A stretch of 64,000 nucleotides of DNA from Pseudomonadota bacterium (GCA_018261615.1 JAGTSE010000031.1:1-64000), one strand, 5' to 3'. Numbered from the stretch's first letter, positions 39,489 to 51,884 are shown. Made by a program: numbers and translations. The notes: generated from the sequence alone by a model not told the origin.

Positions 39489-39640
39489 CGGAATTGTTTC
39501 GGTAAGCGCTATTTGTGTGATTTTTTAAATAACAAGCGCTTGATTTACGTCAAAAACATTTACCTGAAAGCCGCTATTTTCACACTCCTTATATCTGCCA
39601 GAACGGTTTGAGAAGCGCCTCTTCAGCTTATTCGGGGCGC

Positions 39641-39750
39641 AGCAAGGCGGCAACTGTGAAAATCCCTGGGCGTATCATCATGCTGTGCGCCCGCGATGGG
39701 TGAATGAAGCCAGGGCATATGCGGCCTGAAGAACGAAGGAGAGGGAGAAT
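39641..39750. repeat. Diverged ERIC-like repeat between mazG and pyrG
   Basis: The 352-bp gap between mazG and pyrG holds a stretch reading GCAAGGCGGCAACTGTGAA, then ATCCCTGGG, CCAGGG, and GGCCTGAAGAACGAAGGA. The order and spacing match the ERIC pattern (GCAAGGCGGCAAGCGAGTGA, then ATCCCCAGG, then AGCTTGAAGGATGA), although the copy is diverged. ATCCCTGGGCG and CGCCC...CCAGGG can pair across the centre. The remainder, 39751-39840, should contain the pyrG promoter. Confidence 0.5.
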
Positions 39751-39825
39751 GAAAGTTTGTGGCCTCAGCCATGATCGGGTATACTGCTTTCCCGTCTTGG
39801 TTATTCCATCGTCTTTTAAACCTAA

Positions 39826-42858
<3,033 letters not shown>

Positions 42859-42880
42859 TCGCTAAGCCTTGGTGAAATGA

Positions 42881-42911
42881 AAAATGCCAGTCATGTGACT
42901 GGCATTTTTTT
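42881..42911. terminator. Terminator after eno
   Basis: AAAATGCCAGTCA / TGACTGGCATTTT is a nearly perfect palindrome followed by T7. It ends eno and, read the other way (A run on the left), can end the convergent SDR gene whose stop lies next to it. Confidence 0.85.
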
Positions 42912-42913
42912 GG

Positions 42914-44023
42914 CTATTTGAAATCCACTTCCATCTGCTGCGGGATTGTCAGTCCACGCGTCGTTTGTACGCAACGGGCAATATAGTCCGTAAAGCGAGG
43001 TGGCTTCGGCATGCCCATACTCAGTAGCTTATCGTTGCTGAAACGCACGTTGAGCATGGCGAACGCGCCATACAAACGCATCGCTTTCAACATCAACCGC
43101 TCATTACAGGGGCCGAAAATACCCTTCAGCTCGCGGCGCATCTTCACCAGTGTCTCGTAACTGACCTGCGCGTATTTATCGCCCACTGGTGCTTTTTCCA
43201 GCGCTCGTGCCATTGCTTTGTCGATATCAGCAAAACGCACGCTATTCTCTTCACCGGCGGAGATGTGCACCACTTCGCCCTGAGCGATCTGGCCTTCAAG
43301 CAGCATCAGCAATGCATCGGCACAATAATCGACCGGGATAACATCGACGCGATCCTCCAGTGAGCACATAAACTTCTGCAGCATCAGCCCCATACTGAAG
43401 ACCCAGAAAATACTGGTTGATGGCAGACATCCGTGGTGTGTGTGTCCAACGACGATAGAAGGGCGGGCAATCACCAGCGGCATCTGCGGGCACTCCTGGC
43501 GCATCAGTTGCTCAATGGTCGATTTGGAGCGCGTATAGGCCACCAGGTGCTCGGCATTCTCGTGAAACTCTGTGCTTTCCGGCACCAGCGAATCCGGTTC
43601 CGGCGTACAGGACATCGCTGTGCCGACGTGAAGAAAACGCTGCAAGCCCTCTACCTGCGACATTCTGCGGGCAAAGGCCAGCGTTCCTTCGACATTCACT
43701 TTCCAGACCAGCGGGTTATTGCCAAAAGAGGCAACAGCCGCGCAGTTCAGCACATGAGTGACGCTTTTCAGCGCAGGATCGTTGATAAAGCCTTCCGGTT
43801 CGCCCAAATCCCCAAGCAATATTTGCGAAGTATCAAGTGTGCTGAGCACTGCATCCGTCAGACCAAACTTGCGCATGTTGCTTTTAACGCGCTCAAGCCC
43901 GGCCTCTTTGTCTTCTGCCCTTACCAACAGCAGTAAATTTATGGCTTCACTGCCGTGGAGGATTTTTTCCAATACCGCTCCACCCAGAAATCCCGTCACG
44001 CCCGTTATTAATAATGTTTTCAT
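42914..44023 (-). CDS. NAD(P)-dependent SDR-family protein, thioester-reductase/male-sterility type
   Basis: The 369-residue protein is an extended short-chain dehydrogenase of the NAD-binding-4 class. The Rossmann motif is TGVTGFLGG (residues 7-15), the acceptor strand is LLLLVRAED, and the catalytic Ser/Thr region HVGTAMSC (about 132-139) and Tyr163-x-x-x-Lys167 (YTRSK) are intact. Relatives reduce acyl thioesters to aldehydes or alcohols (carboxylic-acid reductase R domains, fatty acyl-CoA reductases). No carrier-protein or adenylation domain is attached, so the substrate is unknown. GGAGAG lies 9 nt before the ATG at 44023. It occupies the eno-queE gap, where E. coli has no such gene. Confidence 0.75.
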   Translation of the reverse strand: MKTLLITGVTGFLGGAVLEKILHGSEAINLLLLVRAEDKEAGLERVKSNMRKFGLTDAVLSTLDTSQILLGDLGEPEGFINDPALKSVTHVLNCAAVASFGNNPLVWKVNVEGTLAFARRMSQVEGLQRFLHVGTAMSCTPEPDSLVPESTEFHENAEHLVAYTRSKSTIEQLMRQECPQMPLVIARPSIVVGHTHHGCLPSTSIFWVFSMGLMLQKFMCSLEDRVDVIPVDYCADALLMLLEGQIAQGEVVHISAGEENSVRFADIDKAMARALEKAPVGDKYAQVSYETLVKMRRELKGIFGPCNERLMLKAMRLYGAFAMLNVRFSNDKLLSMGMPKPPRFTDYIARCVQTTRGLTIPQQMEVDFK

Positions 44024-44406
44024 GAATGCTTTCTCTCCAGCGTTGCCCGGGCGGATTGTAGGCACGGAAAGCTAAACGCCATATCAATAAAGTGGAACGG
44101 TAAAAGGGGATTTCTTAAGTTTGTTTTAAGGAAAGTACGAAAGGGGATTCGCATTCGACAACGGCAGTGAGCAATTAATTCCAGCACGAAACGTTAAAAA
44201 AATAACTATTTGATTTTAAAGTCTTTATATTTTTATTGACAGTGCGACATGGCGGCGACCATTTACGTCGATGTGTAAGGAAAAACATATATAGTTACAT
44301 TGTTTTTAGCGGTCACAGGTGAAGGAAAAGCGCAATACCGCGAAAGGCTATGAAGGTTAAGCCAGGATCTGCAATAATTAGCGTTTATTTCCGATCAGAG
44401 TTGACT
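44024..44406. promoter_or_regulatory. Divergent promoter region of the SDR gene and queE
   Basis: These 383 bp separate divergent genes. The middle (about 44180-44310) is AT-rich and includes TATTGACAGTGCGAC near 44232, a candidate -35 box for queE. An in-frame ATG at 44350 exists but is not the conserved queE start. I see no gene here. Confidence 0.35.
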
Positions 44407-45078
44407 ATGCAGTACCCGATTAACGAGATGTTCCAGACCCTACAAGGCGAGGGTTATTTTACCGGCGTTCCTGCCATTTTTATTCGTCTACAGGGATGCC
44501 CGGTTGGTTGCGCCTGGTGCGACACCAAACACACCTGGGATAAGCTTGCGGATCGGGAAGTGTCGCTGTTCAGCATCCTTGCGAAAACCAAAGAGAGCGA
44601 TAAGTGGGGGGCGGCCAATAGTGAAGAACTGCTGGCGATTATTGCTCGCCAGGGCTGGACGGCGCGCCATGTGGTGATCACTGGCGGCGAACCCTGCATC
44701 CATGATTTGACGTCGCTCACCAGCCTGCTTGAGCTGAATGGTTTTAGCTGCCAGATCGAAACCAGCGGCACGCATGAAGTGCGCGTTTCCCATTCCGCCT
44801 GGGTGACGGTATCGCCGAAGGTGAATATGCGCGGCGGCTACGATGTACTGTTGCAGGCGCTGGAGCGTGCAGATGAAATTAAGCATCCGGTCGGGCGCAT
44901 GCGAGATATCGAAGCGCTGGACGAGCTGCTGGCGAAGTTAACCGATGACAAGCCGCGGGTGATTGCCTTGCAGCCTATTAGCCAGAAAGAGGATGCAACC
45001 CGCCTGTGTATTGAAACCTGTATCGCCCGCAACTGGCGGCTCTCGATGCAGACACATAAGTACCTGAACATTGCCTGA
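44407..45078 (+). CDS. queE: 7-carboxy-7-deazaguanine synthase
   Basis: QueE is a radical-SAM enzyme that rearranges 6-carboxytetrahydropterin to 7-carboxy-7-deazaguanine in queuosine synthesis. The 223-residue product has the cluster-binding cysteines in LQGCPVGCAWCDTKHTW, the SAM-binding GGEPCIHD, and the C-terminal NWRLSMQTHKYLNIA typical of the family. I chose the ATG at 44407 (MQYPINEMFQ), which gives the same length and N-terminus as the E. coli enzyme. queD, the preceding pathway step, lies just downstream on the other strand. Confidence 0.95.
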   Translation: MQYPINEMFQTLQGEGYFTGVPAIFIRLQGCPVGCAWCDTKHTWDKLADREVSLFSILAKTKESDKWGAANSEELLAIIARQGWTARHVVITGGEPCIHDLTSLTSLLELNGFSCQIETSGTHEVRVSHSAWVTVSPKVNMRGGYDVLLQALERADEIKHPVGRMRDIEALDELLAKLTDDKPRVIALQPISQKEDATRLCIETCIARNWRLSMQTHKYLNIA

Positions 45079-45198
45079 TAAATCAGCCCGTTCTGGCTCC
45101 TGTCAACGGCCATGCGCTGGCCGTGGATGGCAGCTTTCAGGTTCGCTAACGGCTATCGGTCAGACATCTTCGTCTTCGGGAAGAAATGACCGACTCGC

Positions 45199-45561
45199 TT
45201 ATTCACCGCGATAAACGCAACCTGCGGTGCAGGTTTCTTTCACCATGACTGCACTCAGCAGCGGTACAATTGGCTTCATTTGATCCCAGATCCACTTTGC
45301 CAGCACTTCGCTGGTGGGATTTTCCAGGCCTGGGATCTCATTCAGATAGTAGTGATCCAGCTTGTCATACAACGGCTTAAACGCCGCTTTCAGTTCGGCG
45401 AAGTCCATGATCCAGCCGGTATAAGGATCCACCTCGCCGGTGATCTCCAGGCGCACCATAAAGGAGTGGCCATGCAGACGACCGCACTTATGTCCTTGCG
45501 GGACATGCGGTAAATGGTGAGCGGCCTCAAAGGTGAAATCTTTAAACAACGTGGTCGACAT
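45199..45561 (-). CDS. queD: 6-carboxy-5,6,7,8-tetrahydropterin synthase
   Basis: QueD converts dihydroneopterin triphosphate to 6-carboxytetrahydropterin, feeding QueE. The 120-residue protein is a PTPS-II family member with the zinc-binding histidines in [24 protein letters not shown], the catalytic Cys in that same segment, and the C-terminal Glu region ([15 protein letters not shown]). Convergent with queE. Confidence 0.95.
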   Translation of the reverse strand: MSTTLFKDFTFEAAHHLPHVPQGHKCGRLHGHSFMVRLEITGEVDPYTGWIMDFAELKAAFKPLYDKLDHYYLNEIPGLENPTSEVLAKWIWDQMKPIVPLLSAVMVKETCTAGCVYRGE

Positions 45562-45929
45562 AATGCACTCTCAGACTGACAAAAAACCGCCGCATAGTAG
45601 CGGAAATGACCTTTTTTAGCATTAACTAAAATCGCTAAAAGTGTTTACTCGCAATAAACTGCTTACCTGTATTTATTTTATTGTTATAATTCAATATGTT
45701 AGTTAACCAGTTTTAGTGTTATTAACTATAGCTAAAACAGGTTAGTTCTTTTGGTTATTTATTATTTCCAACCTTTCTTTAATTGTTATTATCCCGCCGT
45801 TAACCTTAGCTTCACTTTATTTTTTAAAATTATATCCCCTTATCGTTTTTATCGTTTTTGCGTTGTTGACCGTGAAAAAAGCGGTCTGCAAAACGAAGGG
45901 GAATTTTCGCTACTGGAACATAACAACGC
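45562..45929 (+). promoter_or_regulatory. cysJIH control region with inverted repeat
   Basis: These 368 bp between divergent queD and cysJ are AT-rich. The most striking element is an inverted repeat, AACCAGTTTTAG (45705-45716) and CTAAAACAGGTT (45732-45743), one mismatch across a 15-nt loop. Further TTAACTA and CTAAAA half-copies lie at about 45620-45640. The cysJIH promoter in E. coli and Salmonella is activated by CysB binding to degenerate AT-rich repeats upstream; this region is the natural candidate, but I cannot place the site exactly. Confidence 0.45.
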
Positions 45930-47726
45930 ATGACAACTCAGGCTCCACCTTCTGCGTTGCTGCCGCTAAACCCGGAGCAACTGGCGCGCCTTCAGGCCGC
46001 AACCACTGATTTGACGCCCACCCAGTTAGCCTGGGTTTCTGGTTATTTCTGGGGCGTACTGAACCAACAGCCTGCAGCAGCTACTACCGTACCGACATCT
46101 GCGCCAGAGGTCCCGGCAATTACGCTGATTTCCGCGTCGCAAACCGGCAACGCTCGCCGCGTGGCGGAAGTGCTGCGCGACGATCTGCTGGCAGCGAAAC
46201 TTAACGTCAACCTGGTTAACGCTGGTGACTACAAGTTCAAACAAATCGCTAACGAAAAATTGCTGGTGATGGTGGCCTCTACCCAGGGCGAGGGGGAAGC
46301 GCCGGAAGAAGCTGTTGCACTGCATAAGTTCCTGTTCTCGAAAAAAGCGCCAAAACTTGATGGTACCGCCTTTGCGGTGTTCGGCCTTGGCGATACGTCG
46401 TATGAATTCTTCTGTCAGGCGGGGAAAGACTTCGACAGCAAACTTGCCGAACTGGGGGCGGAGCGCCTGCTGGATCGCGTTGACGCCGATGTTGAGTATC
46501 AGGCGGCGGCTGCCGAATGGCGCGCGCGCATCGTCGAGGTGTTGAAAGCCCGCGTACCGAAAGGCTCTCCTGCGCAGGCCGCGGCGAGCGCGGTGAATGA
46601 GGTTTTCTCCAGCCCCTATACTAAAGAAGCGCCGTTAACGGCGAGTTTGTCCGTGAACCAAAAAATCACCGGTCGTCATTCCGAAAAAGATGTTCGCCAT
46701 ATCGAAATCGATCTCGGGGATTCAGGGTTGCGCTACCAGCCGGGCGACGCGCTGGGCGTCTGGTATCAGAACGATCCAGCTCTGGTGAAAGAACTGGTGG
46801 AATTGCTGTGGTTGAAAGGTGATGAGCCAGTTACGGTTGACGGTAAAACACTGCCGCTTGCTGAAGCGTTACAGTGGCACTTCGAACTGACGGTCAACAC
46901 CGCCAACATCGTGGAGAATTACGCCACTCTGACGCGCAGCGAAACGTTGTTGCCGCTGGTGGGTGATAAAGCCCAGTTACAGCACTATGCCGCGACAACG
47001 CCGATTGTCGATATGGTGCGTTTCTCTCCGGCACAGCTTGATGCGCAAGCGCTGATTGGTCTGCTGCGCCCGCTGACGCCGCGCCTCTACTCTATTGCCT
47101 CTTCGCAGGCAGAAGTGGAAAACGAAGTGCATGTTACCGTCGGTGTGGTGCGTTACGAAGTGGAAGGGCGTACGCGTACGGGCGGTGCTTCCAGCTTCCT
47201 CGCGGATCGTATAGAAGAAGAGGGCGAAGTGCGGGTGTTCATTGAGCACAACGATAACTTCCGTCTGCCAGCCAACCCGGAAACGCCGGTAATTATGATT
47301 GGCCCGGGCACTGGCATTGCGCCGTTCCGCGCCTTTATTCAACAACGCGCGGGCGATGAAGCGCCGGGTAAAAACTGGCTATTCTTTGGCAACCCGCACT
47401 TTACCGAAGATTTCCTCTATCAGGTGGAGTGGCAGCGTTACGTTAAAGAGGGCGTGCTGAATCGCATTGATTTGGCCTGGTCCCGCGATCAAAAAGAAAA
47501 AGTCTACGTACAAGACAAACTGCGCGAACAGGGCGCAGAGCTGTGGCGCTGGATCAATGACGGTGCGCACATTTATGTCTGTGGCGACGCCAATCGCATG
47601 GCGAAAGATGTCGAGCAGGCTTTACTGGACGTGATTGCCGAATTCGGTGGCATGGATACCGAAGCGGCGGATGAATTTTTAAGTGAGCTGCGCGTTGAGC
47701 GCCGTTATCAGCGAGATGTCTACTAA
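45930..47726 (+). CDS. cysJ: Sulfite reductase flavoprotein alpha subunit
   Basis: CysJ passes electrons from NADPH through FAD and FMN to CysI for the six-electron reduction of sulfite to sulfide. The 598-residue protein has an N-terminal flavodoxin domain ([46 protein letters not shown]), an FAD domain ([18 protein letters not shown]) and an NADPH-binding domain ([33 protein letters not shown]), ending RRYQRDVY. It overlaps cysI by TAATG. Confidence 0.97.
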   Translation: MTTQAPPSALLPLNPEQLARLQAATTDLTPTQLAWVSGYFWGVLNQQPAAATTVPTSAPEVPAITLISASQTGNARRVAEVLRDDLLAAKLNVNLVNAGDYKFKQIANEKLLVMVASTQGEGEAPEEAVALHKFLFSKKAPKLDGTAFAVFGLGDTSYEFFCQAGKDFDSKLAELGAERLLDRVDADVEYQAAAAEWRARIVEVLKARVPKGSPAQAAASAVNEVFSSPYTKEAPLTASLSVNQKITGRHSEKDVRHIEIDLGDSGLRYQPGDALGVWYQNDPALVKELVELLWLKGDEPVTVDGKTLPLAEALQWHFELTVNTANIVENYATLTRSETLLPLVGDKAQLQHYAATTPIVDMVRFSPAQLDAQALIGLLRPLTPRLYSIASSQAEVENEVHVTVGVVRYEVEGRTRTGGASSFLADRIEEEGEVRVFIEHNDNFRLPANPETPVIMIGPGTGIAPFRAFIQQRAGDEAPGKNWLFFGNPHFTEDFLYQVEWQRYVKEGVLNRIDLAWSRDQKEKVYVQDKLREQGAELWRWINDGAHIYVCGDANRMAKDVEQALLDVIAEFGGMDTEAADEFLSELRVERRYQRDVY

Positions 47727-49438
47727 TGAGTGAAAAACATCCCGGCCCACTGGTGGTCGAAGGTAAACTGGTCGACGCCGAGCGTCTGAAGCTCGAAAGC
47801 AACTATCTGCGCGGCACGATTGCAGAAGATCTGCACGACGGCCTGACTGGCGGTTTCAACGGCGACAACTTTCTGCTGATCCGTTTTCACGGTATGTATC
47901 AGCAGGATGACCGCGATATTCGCGCCGAACGCGCCGAGCAGAAACTGGAGCCGCGCCACGCGATGATGCTGCGCTGCCGGCTACCGGGCGGCATCATTAC
48001 GCCGAAGCAGTGGCTGTCGATAGATAAATTTGCCGATGATAAAACCCTCTACGGCAGCATTCGCCTGACCAACCGCCAGACGTTTCAGTTCCACGGCATC
48101 CTGAAAAAGAACGTCAAACCGGCACACCAGATGCTGCACGAAGTCGGGCTTGACGCGCTGGCGACCGCCAACGACGTTAACCGTAATGTGCTGTGTACGT
48201 CGAACCCGGTTGAGTCGGAACTGCATGCAGAAGCCTACGAGTGGGCGAAAAAACTCTCCGAGCATCTGTTGCCGCGTACCCGCGCTTATGCGGAGATTTG
48301 GCACGACGCCGAGAAAGTGGCGACCACGGATGAAGAGCCGATTCTGGGTAAAACTTACCTGCCGCGTAAGTTCAAAACCACGGTGGTTATTCCGCCGCAG
48401 AACGACGTGGATTTGCACGCTAACGACATGAACTTTGTTGCGGTTGCGGAAAACGGCAAGCTGGTCGGTTTTAACCTGCTGGTGGGCGGCGGGCTTTCCA
48501 TTGAACACGGAAATAAAAAAACCTACGCCCGCACCGCGAGCGAGTTTGGTTATCTGCCGCTAGAGCATACGCTGGCGGTGGCAGAAGCGGTGGTCACGAC
48601 CCAGCGCGACTGGGGTAACCGTACCGACCGTAAAAACGCCAAAACCAAATACACGCTGGAACGCGTTGGCATCGATACTTTCAAAGCGGAAGTGGAACGC
48701 CGCGCGGGGATCAAATTCGAACCGATTCGCCCGTACGAATTCACCGGTCGCGGCGATCGCATTGGCTGGGTGAAAGGTATCGATAATAAATGGCACCTGA
48801 CGCTGTTTATTGAAAACGGCCGTATTCTGGATTATCCGGGCCGTCCGCTGAAAACCGGTCTGCTGGAAATTGCTAAGATCCATAAAGGCGACTTCCGTTT
48901 AACGGCAAACCAGAATCTGATTGTGGCCGGAGTGCCGGAAAGCCAGAAAGCGAAAATCGAAAAACTGGCGCGCAGCCACGGGCTAATGGATGCGGTGAAA
49001 CCGCAGCGTGAAAACTCCATGGCCTGCGTGTCGTTCCCGACCTGCCCGCTGGCCATGGCCGAAGCAGAACGTTTCCTGCCTTCATTTGTTGATAAAGTGG
49101 AAGCGGTGATGGAGAAACATGGCGTTGGCAACGATCATATCGTGCTGCGCGTCACGGGTTGCCCGAACGGCTGCGGCCGCGCGATGCTGGCGGAAGTGGG
49201 CCTGGTTGGTAAAGCACCGGGCCGCTACAACCTGCATATCGGCGGTAACCGCATCGGCACGCGTATTCCGCGTATGTTCCGGGAAAATATCACCGAAACG
49301 GAAATTTTGGAGACGCTTGATGAGCTGATCGCACGCTGGGCAAGCGAGCGTGAAGAGGGGGAAGGCTTCGGCGATTTCACCATTCGTGCCGGGATCATCC
49401 GTCCGGTACTCGATCCGGCGCGCGATTTCTGGGAATAA
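47726..49438 (+). CDS. cysI: Sulfite reductase hemoprotein beta subunit
   Basis: CysI binds siroheme and a [4Fe-4S] cluster and reduces sulfite to sulfide. The 570-residue sequence has the sulfite-reductase repeats ([34 protein letters not shown]). The four cluster cysteines lie in [17 protein letters not shown] and [12 protein letters not shown], the last also ligating the siroheme iron. Length equals the E. coli subunit. It is followed by a REP-containing gap before cysH. Confidence 0.97.
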   Translation: MSEKHPGPLVVEGKLVDAERLKLESNYLRGTIAEDLHDGLTGGFNGDNFLLIRFHGMYQQDDRDIRAERAEQKLEPRHAMMLRCRLPGGIITPKQWLSIDKFADDKTLYGSIRLTNRQTFQFHGILKKNVKPAHQMLHEVGLDALATANDVNRNVLCTSNPVESELHAEAYEWAKKLSEHLLPRTRAYAEIWHDAEKVATTDEEPILGKTYLPRKFKTTVVIPPQNDVDLHANDMNFVAVAENGKLVGFNLLVGGGLSIEHGNKKTYARTASEFGYLPLEHTLAVAEAVVTTQRDWGNRTDRKNAKTKYTLERVGIDTFKAEVERRAGIKFEPIRPYEFTGRGDRIGWVKGIDNKWHLTLFIENGRILDYPGRPLKTGLLEIAKIHKGDFRLTANQNLIVAGVPESQKAKIEKLARSHGLMDAVKPQRENSMACVSFPTCPLAMAEAERFLPSFVDKVEAVMEKHGVGNDHIVLRVTGCPNGCGRAMLAEVGLVGKAPGRYNLHIGGNRIGTRIPRMFRENITETEILETLDELIARWASEREEGEGFGDFTIRAGIIRPVLDPARDFWE

Positions 49439-49447
49439 TGCAGTAAT

Positions 49448-49536
49448 GCCGGATGGCGGCGTAAACGCTTTATCCGGCCTACGGTTTGCGTAATTTGTAG
49501 GCCTGATAAGCGAAGTGCCATCAGGCAATGAACACG
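49448..49536. repeat. REP/BIME element between cysI and cysH
   Basis: Two REP units face each other: GCCGGATGGCGGCGTAAACG with TTATCCGGCCTAC (49448-49483), and GTAGGCCTGATAAGCGAAGT with GCCATCAGGC (49498-49528). Such elements inside operons can stabilise upstream mRNA or lower downstream expression. Confidence 0.9.
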
Positions 49537-49547
49537 GTGAGGAACTT

Positions 49548-50282
49548 ATGTCCAGACTCGATCTGAATGCGCTGAATGAACTGCCGAAAGTTGAACGTGT
49601 GCTTCAGCTTGCTGAAACCAATGCGCAACTCGAAAAGCTGAACGCCGAAGCGCGCGTCGGCTGGGCGCTGGAAAACCTGCCGGGCGAGTATGTGCTCTCC
49701 TCCAGCTTCGGTATTCAGGCGGCGGTAAGCCTGCATCTGGTAAACCAGGTTCAGCCGAACATTCCGGTGATCCTGACTGACACCGGCTACCTGTTTCCGG
49801 AAACCTACCAGTTTATCGACGAGCTGACGGACAAGCTCAAGCTGAACCTTAAAGTATTCCGGGCAGAACAAAGTCCGGCGTGGCAGGAAGCGCGTTACGG
49901 TAAGTTGTGGGAACAGGGTGTTGAAGGCATTGAAAAATACAATGAAATCAACAAAGTTGAACCTATGAATCGCGCCCTTGTTGAGCTGAACGCGCAAACC
50001 TGGTTTGCCGGACTACGCCGTGAACAATCCGGTAGTCGCGCCAATCTGCCTGTGCTGGCTATCCAGCGCGGCGTATTTAAAGTGCTGCCGATTATCGACT
50101 GGGACAACCGTACAGTATACCAGTACCTGCAAAAACACGGCCTGAAGTATCACCCGTTGTGGGATCAGGGTTATCTGTCCGTAGGCGACACGCACACCAC
50201 CCGCAAATGGGAGCCGGGCATGGCGGAAGAAGAGACGCGCTTCTTCGGTCTGAAACGCGAATGCGGGCTGCATGAAGGCTGA
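49548..50282 (+). CDS. cysH: Phosphoadenylyl-sulfate (PAPS) reductase, thioredoxin-dependent
   Basis: CysH reduces PAPS to sulfite and adenosine 3',5'-bisphosphate. The 244-residue protein has the PAPS-binding PP-loop region ([30 protein letters not shown]) and the C-terminal catalytic ECGLHEG with the redox Cys. It lacks the paired cysteines of APS reductases, in line with PAPS specificity. I chose the ATG at 49548, just after GGTGAGGAA, which matches E. coli; an upstream in-frame ATG starts inside the REP element. Confidence 0.97.
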   Translation: MSRLDLNALNELPKVERVLQLAETNAQLEKLNAEARVGWALENLPGEYVLSSSFGIQAAVSLHLVNQVQPNIPVILTDTGYLFPETYQFIDELTDKLKLNLKVFRAEQSPAWQEARYGKLWEQGVEGIEKYNEINKVEPMNRALVELNAQTWFAGLRREQSGSRANLPVLAIQRGVFKVLPIIDWDNRTVYQYLQKHGLKYHPLWDQGYLSVGDTHTTRKWEPGMAEEETRFFGLKRECGLHEG

Positions 50283-50377
50283 CAGGTCAGCATCAAACTT
50301 TGAAACACCATGAGGCAGGGAGAAATCCTTGCCTTTTTTATAGTTAAATACAGTCACCTAACAACAGGAGCATTGTG

Positions 50378-50551
50378 ATGAAGATTGCGTTTCTGGGGCT
50401 TGGCACCATGGGGTTGTCAATGGCCGCGAATCTAATTAAAGCCGGCTATCAGGTTCAGGGCTGGAACCGTTCAGCCGGGCATTTCCCTGCAGCGACACCG
50501 TTCCCTCCGATGAACAAAAAGGCTGAAGCGACGGGGTTGAGTCCCCGCTGA
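50378..50551 (+). pseudogene. Truncated NAD-binding dehydrogenase (3-hydroxyisobutyrate dehydrogenase family)
   Basis: The first 36 or so codons (MKIAFLGLGTMGLSMAANLI then KAGYQVQGWNRS) form a clean Rossmann N-terminus of the 6-phosphogluconate/3-hydroxyisobutyrate dehydrogenase family (GarR/YihU-like), with a good ribosome-binding site (ACAGGAG, 50364-50370). After about 50485 the frame runs into unrelated low-homology sequence and stops at 57 codons. The remaining roughly 250 residues are absent. The break coincides with the start of the repeat-like DNA at 50486, so insertion or recombination removed the rest. Confidence 0.75.
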
Positions 50552-50740
50552 AATCGGCGAGCCGGAGGGCAGATGGCAAGGGCTGGACGCCAGGGATGGC
50601 GGCCAGAGGCGAACCGAGACACGACGTCGAGTTGAGCCGGTGCGCAGCACCGATTTCCCGCGGGGCCGCGGGGATTGATAAGGGGAGCGCGGTAGCTCCC
50701 CTTATCCCGTTCACGGGAGATAAAGTGTAAGTATCTGCCA
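50486..50740. repeat. Structured repeat-like segment adjoining the truncated dehydrogenase gene
   Basis: This stretch contains many short self-complementary pieces, including CCCGCGG-GG-CCGCGGG at 50658-50673 and a perfect 12-bp stem GATAAGGGGAGC / GCTCCCCTTATC at 50677-50706. It encodes no convincing protein on either strand. Its high GC and abrupt start inside a gene fit a small non-autonomous element or the scar of one, but I see no defined terminal repeats or target duplication. Confidence 0.35.
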
Positions 50741-50745
50741 GTCTT

Positions 50746-50825
50746 CTGGTGAGCGGAATAATTCCACGATCTGCCAAAAACGCCGTTCTCCTGGTGAGCG
50801 GAACTTTTCCACGATACTCCCAAAA
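50746..50825. repeat. Tandem direct repeat, 45-bp period
   Basis: CTGGTGAGCGGAA-N4-TTCCACGAT-CTGCCAAAA-type units occur at 50746-50780 and 50791-50825. They share CTGGTGAGCGGAA, then TCCACGAT, then CCAAAA, with small changes between copies. Confidence 0.7.
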
Positions 50826-50905
50826 TACCGGATGGCGGCTCCGTCTTATCCGGCCAACACCACCGCCAACAATGCAGCCCTGATAAGCGTCAGTACCACA
50901 GGGCA
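50826..50905. repeat. REP-like element upstream of the GntR operon
   Basis: TACCGGATGGCGGCTCCGTC followed by TTATCCGGCC (50826-50855) is a REP unit, and GCCCTGATAAGCGTCAG (50877-50893) looks like a facing partial unit. Confidence 0.7.
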
Positions 50906-51050
50906 CCTCTTCCTTTTTTAGTGCATTCCTTGCACTAAAATTGTGCATTATCTGCTCAGTAAATCACACCACGGATACCCCCTTCGTCTCGCCTGCAAAA
51001 AATAAACATTAGTAAATCAAAACATTAACAAAAATTTCAAAAATATAACT

Positions 51051-51071
51051 GAACCAATACGTAATTGGTTC
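51051..51071. promoter_or_regulatory. Palindromic operator upstream of the GntR gene
   Basis: GAACCAAT-ACGTA-ATTGGTTC is a perfect 8-bp-arm inverted repeat, about 97 bp before the regulator's ATG. The same GAACCAAT half-site recurs at 51160-51167 immediately before that ATG. GntR/FadR-type regulators bind such short-spaced palindromes, often next to their own gene, so this is the likely autoregulatory operator. Confidence 0.6.
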
Positions 51072-51167
51072 GGTAATTGCTTAGTTATAAAGGCAATACA
51101 TAGAAGATTAACTGCTTAACACTCTGTAATTAAAGAAAAAGATAACTCCAAATACGGATGAACCAAT

Positions 51168-51884
51168 ATGGAAAAACCGTCACGCTATCTGGCAAATTCC
51201 AGTACGGCGCTTGAACAACTTCGTGGGCTTATTCATCAACATGAGTCAACACCAGGGACTCCACTGCCCACGGAACGTGAACTGGCGGAACGCTTAGGCG
51301 TCGGGCGGAGAGAAGTACGCCGCGCGCTGGACGTACTGGAAGAAGAGGGACGGATCTGGCGTAAGCAGGGCAAAGGCACGTTTATTGGCCCCGCTGCGCC
51401 GGTCGCGCCGCTGGCACTCCAGGGACTGGTGCAACAAACCAATATGCTGGAAGTGATGGAAGCGCGCTTGCAGGTTGAGCCGGGGCTTGCGCGGTTGGCG
51501 GCACTTCGCGCCAACCCGGAAAACCTGGCGCTGATGCAGCGCATGCTGGAACGCATCGATAACGTCAATCCGGACGATCCGGATCTTAATGAGCTATGGG
51601 ATAGCGCTTTTCACCGGGCCATCGCTGAAGCGGCGGGAAACCGTTTGATGCTCGGTCTTTTTGACGCCATTGACGCCGTGCGTCGCGAACCCGCCTGGCA
51701 CCATCTGCGGGAGATGGCGCGTACCCCGGCGAAGGTCGAACGCTATAACGATCATCACCACCGCATTATGCACGCCATCCGGCAGTGTCAGCCGCAGGAG
51801 GCTTTCCTGGCGATGCGTGAACATCTGCTCGACCTGCAACATGCCCTGATCCAGGCCATTCATCTCGAGGACGATACGCTATGA
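51168..51884 (+). CDS. GntR-family (FadR/FCD subfamily) regulator of the ABC-GGT operon
   Basis: The 238-residue protein has an N-terminal winged helix (LPTERELAERLGVGRREVRR, GRIWRKQGKGTFIG, about residues 15-76). The C-terminal FCD ligand-binding domain (about 92-225) has the metal-binding pattern Asp...His (DSAFHRAIAEAAGN) and later histidines (NDHHHRIMHAIRQCQPQEA). Members of this class respond to small carboxylic acids or related ligands. Its stop overlaps the next gene's ATG (ATGA), so it is the first gene of the transporter operon and probably its own regulator. The ligand is unknown. Confidence 0.85.
   Translation: MEKPSRYLANSSTALEQLRGLIHQHESTPGTPLPTERELAERLGVGRREVRRALDVLEEEGRIWRKQGKGTFIGPAAPVAPLALQGLVQQTNMLEVMEARLQVEPGLARLAALRANPENLALMQRMLERIDNVNPDDPDLNELWDSAFHRAIAEAAGNRLMLGLFDAIDAVRREPAWHHLREMARTPAKVERYNDHHHRIMHAIRQCQPQEAFLAMREHLLDLQHALIQAIHLEDDTL

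Noticed and set aside
44350..44406. Longer queE start with 19 extra residues
   Set aside because: The extension is not conserved in QueE and the ATG at 44407 reproduces the known N-terminus.
47726..49438. Frameshift in cysI
   Set aside because: The 570-codon frame is intact and all cluster cysteines are in place.
50283..51167. CRISPR array or cas genes next to cysH
   Set aside because: In E. coli the type I-E locus lies beside cysH, so I looked for repeat-spacer units here. Only two 45-bp-period repeats with differing interiors and REP elements are present, and no cas genes.
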